The position numbers and the translations under genes are program-made. The notes under the pieces were generated by a model. The model saw nothing but the letters and a program-made list of their open reading frames with translations. It was not told the DNA's origin and made no database searches. Below, in pieces: positions 52,755-56,037 of a DNA stretch of 56,037 bases (position 1 is the first letter of the stretch; every line of letters begins with the position of its first letter). The DNA is from Spirochaetales bacterium (GTDB taxonomy: Bacteria; Spirochaetota; Spirochaetia; JAFGDJ01): NCBI GenBank assembly GCA_016932135.1, contig JAFGDJ010000123.1:1-56037 (forward strand), in the 5' to 3' direction.

Positions 52755-52770
52755 GTAAAACCTCCATAGA

Positions 52771-52804
52771 ACCGGTGACACCCCATTTTCAGGGTATGAC
52801 CGGT
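52771..52804 (-). promoter_or_regulatory. Stem-loop in the hydA leader
   Basis: ACCGGT and ATACCC, a short loop, then GGGTGT and ACCGGT form a 12-pair stem with one C-C mismatch and a G-U pair. It ends about 16 nt before the ATG, just before the GGAGG, so it could influence ribosome access or mRNA life. Confidence 0.55.
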
Positions 52805-52823
52805 CTTTGTACTGCTAGTTTTC

Positions 52824-52852
52824 ATGTTACAGCCGCCTTGAGTATAAATCAA
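52824..52852 (-). promoter_or_regulatory. Candidate promoter of hydA
   Basis: On the minus strand TTGATT (52852-52847), 17-nt spacer and TAACAT (52829-52824). The -10 is a moderate match. The GntR operator core was not found here. Confidence 0.45.
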
Positions 52853-52918
52853 GTCTTTTGTGCTATCAGAGCCTTGGTTCCCTGGAAAACCCTTTGAATA
52901 CCGCTAACCGCCGGAGTG

Positions 52919-54919
52919 CTAAAAATTCTGCTTCTCACTTAAAAGCTTGACCATATACAGTTCCAGATAGCGAAGCAGGGGTTCCTTTTTTCTTATCCCC
53001 GATAACGCCTTGTTCTCCACCAGGGTTTTCGCAAGGCCGGTAATCCGTTTCCTGTCCGGTGGTGACACCGCCAGGGTCCTTCGCACGGTTCTGAGATAAT
53101 CCCTCACCAGGCTGTTAACATCTTCCACCAGATTCTTTTTAGCCTTTGGATCCAGCAGGTTGTTCCACTCGTCGATAAGTTCCGACAAACCCTTTTCCAA
53201 GGAAGGATAGGCGGCGGTCATTTCTTCCTTCAATGCGTAGATGGCTTTTCTGAAAGCCACCTGCCTGGCTTGATCCCCTTTCCCAACAACTTTGCCGGTC
53301 GATTTTTCTTCCTCCAGCCTGGTAGGCTCTTTCTCCAGAATAACCGCATCGGTGGTCATGGATGAACGTTTGCCTTTCATACCGGTTCCCGGTACATTTC
53401 TTTTCTTTTCCCTGTTTTGTTTTGAAGAAGACATCCGTTTAAAAAGCAGAAGTATCTGGGCTATAACCGGAATCGAACGCCAGAGAGGCAGGGTTCTCTT
53501 CGCTTCCTTCAGGAGTTCCTGCCGGTATAGCCTCAACGCCTCAGGCAGGGGCACCAGCGATTTGCCGTCCCGGGCAAAAAGCCCGGCCATTTCGCTTTTT
53601 CTCGTCTCGCCCTTTTTCGTCCCCCGGGAAGCCAGGTAGAGGAGTTCATAGGCGTATAAGGCCTGCAGTAAAGGATCTTCAGAACCCACCGCAGCGGCAA
53701 GAAAGGCCGTAAAAGCCCCGTCATCATTCCATTCCGGACGTTTTTCCATATTATTCAATGCTTCCGACCATTGGTCTATAAGAAGCTTTCTATAATAAAA
53801 GGAAGCGTCATCCAGCTTTTTCAGCACCATGGGAACGATCATCTCCCGGTGCATGTAATATTCTTTGTCATCCTTGGTTTTTAAGCGAACAATCTCCGGC
53901 AAAAGTTCCGAGTCATCCTGCACACGAAGGCGGGAAGCAAGAAAATCGGTCAGGTCCTTTCTAGAGTAGCGGCTGTCCAGCAGAGTTCCCTGCTCATCCT
54001 TGAAACCGTAGATATCGGAGATGGTAAAGACATACGGCGGTCCGGTGAGGAGTTCTTCAGCTTTTTTCAAACCCCGGGTCCGATCCTTTTCTTTCTGGGC
54101 GTTCTGCTGATGCAGTTGATTGTAATAACCGAGAAAATAAGCCGCCCGGCAATAGTCATGTTCCCCGGACAGTTTGTTGTCCTTTTCGCGGAATTCCCGC
54201 AGCACCAGGTTGGAAAGATGAGCCCAGAAGCTGTAGGAAAACCCCGTGGGATTCCGAACCGTGGAAAGAGCGATTTCCAGGTTGGTCTGCAGATTCCTGA
54301 TCATCTCTTTGAGGATCTGCTCATTCTTTCCCACCACCGGCTTCAAACGGTTGTAGACGTAATTGGCGTTGCTTCCGTTGTTGATGTAGGTCCTGAGTTT
54401 TTGCAGCGATAAGGCCAGGAGTTTCTGACGAATGATGTGCCCGGTCAGGATGACACTGCGCAGGTCACCGGGAAAGGTGACCCGGATAATCGCGTGGTTT
54501 TCCACCGATTCGAGGAGTTCCATAAAACCCGACTTTATATCCACCGGTGTAACAAGGTTATTCGGCAGGGTGACGGAGAGGGATTGTTCCTCGGGAAAGG
54601 GCTCGGTGGGATTTTCATCCAGTTTTTTATAGGCTTTTTCGATGAGTCCGGTATAATACCCCTGGAAAACCACCGTTTCAATGAGATTCCCCTGGTATCG
54701 AAGCTCCACGCTGCCGCCCTTCTCCAGTTCCAGCAGGGTTGCCGTTGCAATATCCGCGGTATTGGTGGAGAAAATGTCAAAGGACCCGTCTTTGTCGTTG
54801 AGGACACATTTCTCCAGATAACCGGTCAGCTCACCGAACCCTATTTCAGGAGTGCCTTTTTTTGCCGTGAAACTTTTTATCACTGTGAAAAGCAGTTGCG
54901 AAGCCGTCACGGGAAACAT
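52919..54919 (-). CDS. Large protein of unknown function
   Basis: About 666 residues from ATG 54919; an upstream in-frame ATG at 55021 is possible but adds an atypical segment. I do not recognise a family. The sequence is mostly helical and charged, without signal peptide. One weakly hydrophobic stretch lies near LPLWRSIPVIAQILLLFKR (residues about 455-475), followed by a highly basic linker (SSSKQNREKKRNV) and a C-terminal helical domain of about 150 residues (ALKEEMTAAYPSLEKGLSELIDE region). The first third has LYQGN/VELRY beta-rich parts. Similar long cytoplasmic proteins occur in spirochaetes, but I cannot name one. Confidence 0.7.
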   Translation of the reverse strand: MFPVTASQLLFTVIKSFTAKKGTPEIGFGELTGYLEKCVLNDKDGSFDIFSTNTADIATATLLELEKGGSVELRYQGNLIETVVFQGYYTGLIEKAYKKLDENPTEPFPEEQSLSVTLPNNLVTPVDIKSGFMELLESVENHAIIRVTFPGDLRSVILTGHIIRQKLLALSLQKLRTYINNGSNANYVYNRLKPVVGKNEQILKEMIRNLQTNLEIALSTVRNPTGFSYSFWAHLSNLVLREFREKDNKLSGEHDYCRAAYFLGYYNQLHQQNAQKEKDRTRGLKKAEELLTGPPYVFTISDIYGFKDEQGTLLDSRYSRKDLTDFLASRLRVQDDSELLPEIVRLKTKDDKEYYMHREMIVPMVLKKLDDASFYYRKLLIDQWSEALNNMEKRPEWNDDGAFTAFLAAAVGSEDPLLQALYAYELLYLASRGTKKGETRKSEMAGLFARDGKSLVPLPEALRLYRQELLKEAKRTLPLWRSIPVIAQILLLFKRMSSSKQNREKKRNVPGTGMKGKRSSMTTDAVILEKEPTRLEEEKSTGKVVGKGDQARQVAFRKAIYALKEEMTAAYPSLEKGLSELIDEWNNLLDPKAKKNLVEDVNSLVRDYLRTVRRTLAVSPPDRKRITGLAKTLVENKALSGIRKKEPLLRYLELYMVKLLSEKQNF

Positions 54920-55032
54920 CGTACTATCCCGCCTACCCTTTGTCAATGAAAAAGCTTGGGAACAGCGTTTCATAATCCAATCCAGGAGGGTGAGGTTACA
55001 CCGGCTGAATCGGAACAACAATAGTGTCCGGG

Positions 55033-55091
55033 ATCAGTATCTGTATCTGTCCACGACCTGGTTTAAACAGATACCGATACCCGATACTGAT
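55033..55091. repeat. Intergenic GATAC-type repeats forming an inverted repeat
   Basis: ATCAGTATC (55033-55041) and TATCTGT (55044-55050) are matched by ACAGATA (55067-55073) and GATACTGAT (55083-55091), so the 59 nt can fold into a long broken hairpin. The right half is also a run of GATACY units. The rest of the gap between 54920 and 55224 shows a further weak CTGAAAAA/TTTTTCAG inverted repeat near 55172 and no gene. Confidence 0.65.
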
Positions 55092-55224
55092 ACTGTCCTA
55101 CTTCAGTTCCGTTCAGCCCGGGAAAACCTGTTGAAACTTGGATTTTGATAGTTGTTATGGGGCGGAAGGTCTGAAAAAAAATTCCTTGTTTTTCAGTCTG
55201 CACTTCCCTTTTCGTCCGGCCACC

Positions 55225-56037
55225 TTAACAAATTTCCGAGTTATAGAAGGGTATCGTCAGGGGGCCCTGGGGAAGAACGCAGACAGTAAAGTCCTTTTCC
55301 CCGGTGCTCCTTATCAAATGAGCCACATGACCGGCCATGTCCTTTACCGCCGTCATGAAAGCCGATTCAATCTGCCGATCGGTCAGATTCTCCGAGTACA
55401 GATGGATATGGGCTTTCTTACAGATTTGACAGAGAATCATCGCCTGCCAGGCGTCCCGGATCGGCGGATCGGCGGACCTGCATGTATCCAGCAGTTCCTC
55501 CGGGGAATCGGATGATGACAGAAGCCTGCCGAATTCCCCGTGGTCGGGAATACCGTCCCAGCAGTCCGCCGCCGCCAGGATATGCCCCCCGGGCTTAACC
55601 ACCTGCGCCGCGGCGCTTAAGCCCTTCACCGTCTGATACAGATTCAGATCCAGGGGGTACCCGGCGTTACTGGTAATAACCAGGTCGTAAAGCCGGGACA
55701 CCTGTGCCATGGATTCTTCCCGGGCCTGGTGTACTCCCAGCCCGTGAGCCTGCCTCAGATCCCCGGCAAAGACCCCGGTGATCTGTTTGTCCCGGTTCAT
55801 GGTAACGTTGAGCAGAAAGAGAGATCCGGCGGTCTCGGCCGCTTCGGTGACATCCTCCCACACGGGGTTGCCGGTGGTTACGCCCCAGCGGGCATTCTCA
55901 TGGGACAGGTTTTCGTACCCGTGGTTACGCATGATGGTGGACAGGGCTGCCATGCCGGGCATCACCGCCTTGCCGCCTCCTGAAAAACCGGCGAAGAAAT
56001 GGGGTTCGATGAAACCGGTGAGGATCTTCACGTCACA
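55225..56037 (-). CDS. larA: LarA-family (nickel-pincer racemase) protein, 5' part outside window
   Basis: The frame is open to the window edge; 270 residues of the C-terminal two-thirds are visible. GFIEPHFFAGFSGGGKAVMPGMA, HENARWGVTTGNPVWEDVTEAA and SNAGYPLDLNLYQTVKGLSAAA are diagnostic of LarA, lactate racemase and related 2-hydroxyacid or sugar-acid epimerases that use the nickel-pincer nucleotide. The C-terminus ends LPQGPLTIPFY as in other members. The substrate of this paralogue is not known, and the larB/C/E genes are not in view. Confidence 0.88.
   Translation of the reverse strand, partial: CDVKILTGFIEPHFFAGFSGGGKAVMPGMAALSTIMRNHGYENLSHENARWGVTTGNPVWEDVTEAAETAGSLFLLNVTMNRDKQITGVFAGDLRQAHGLGVHQAREESMAQVSRLYDLVITSNAGYPLDLNLYQTVKGLSAAAQVVKPGGHILAAADCWDGIPDHGEFGRLLSSSDSPEELLDTCRSADPPIRDAWQAMILCQICKKAHIHLYSENLTDRQIESAFMTAVKDMAGHVAHLIRSTGEKDFTVCVLPQGPLTIPFYNSEIC

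Noticed and set aside
51306-52769. 487-residue plus-strand ORF over hydA
   Set aside because: The minus strand carries a full dihydropyrimidinase with all catalytic residues; the plus frame has no recognisable motifs and is a long shadow.
1-56037. CRISPR array, prophage, IS element or integrase
   Set aside because: I saw no regular spaced repeats, transposase, integrase or phage structural genes.

Overview
The window looks like an accessory-rich chromosomal segment of an anaerobic, fermentative bacterium. A spirochaete (Spirochaetales/Treponema relatives) is my best guess, based on secreted and lipoprotein styles, selenoprotein glycine-reductase genes and several low-conservation secreted proteins; this is inference from style and not a taxonomic test. 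GC is moderate and genes are tightly packed, with many ATGA or 1-8 nt overlaps. I see no phage, IS element, CRISPR array or rRNA.

Layout. 1-6.5 kb: end of ilvN, a DUF2156 protein, then a minus-strand MOP-superfamily transporter plus a heterodimeric ABC exporter. 6.5-13.4 kb: a complete oligopeptide/nickel-type (Dpp/Opp) ABC importer operon followed by an MFS permease. 13.4-14.6 kb: two small secreted proteins. 14.7-18 kb: tRNA-Sec, selA and selB behind a near-consensus promoter, i.e. the core selenocysteine machinery. 17.9-22.9 kb: a MerR-controlled polyol/sugar operon (Zn dehydrogenase, FGGY kinase, class I aldolase, MFS). 23-23.5 kb: a histidine phosphatase.

23.5-49.8 kb is the most interesting part: about twenty genes on the minus strand with gaps of 0-70 nt. 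In transcription order they are a FadR/GntR regulator, ATP-dependent hydantoinase HyuA and HyuB, an opine-dehydrogenase-like enzyme, a knotted (YgeW-like) carbamoyltransferase, GrdB-type, GrdE-type and GrdA reductase proteins, thioredoxin, a GrdC-GrdD fusion, a polyferredoxin, a tungsten-type aldehyde:ferredoxin oxidoreductase, a MoaD-like protein, a three-subunit molybdenum hydroxylase, an SsnA-type amidohydrolase, a PreA-like Fe-S flavoenzyme, and a BMP/Nup nucleoside-type ABC importer. Both grdA and grdB contain an in-frame UGA in the family's Sec motif, so each is one selenoprotein gene that ordinary gene callers would cut in two. Divergently, a class III aminotransferase and a converging dihydropyrimidinase/hydantoinase complete the island.

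Proposed joint function (inference): import of a purine, hydantoin or creatinine-like N-heterocycle; oxidation and deamination by the Mo-hydroxylase and SsnA enzymes; ring opening by HydA/HyuAB to an N-carbamoyl amino acid; phosphorolysis by the carbamoyltransferase to carbamoyl phosphate plus glycine or sarcosine; and reduction of that amino acid by the selenoprotein reductase to acetyl phosphate. Two phosphorylated products would support ATP formation. The GntR protein probably controls the island through two matching operators (GTGGTC-T-GACCAC and a one-base variant) placed just after two divergent sigma-70-like promoters. Carbamate kinase, acetate kinase, thioredoxin reductase and selD are not in the window.

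52.9-56 kb: a large unrecognised protein, a repeat-rich intergenic stretch and the 3' part of a LarA-family gene.
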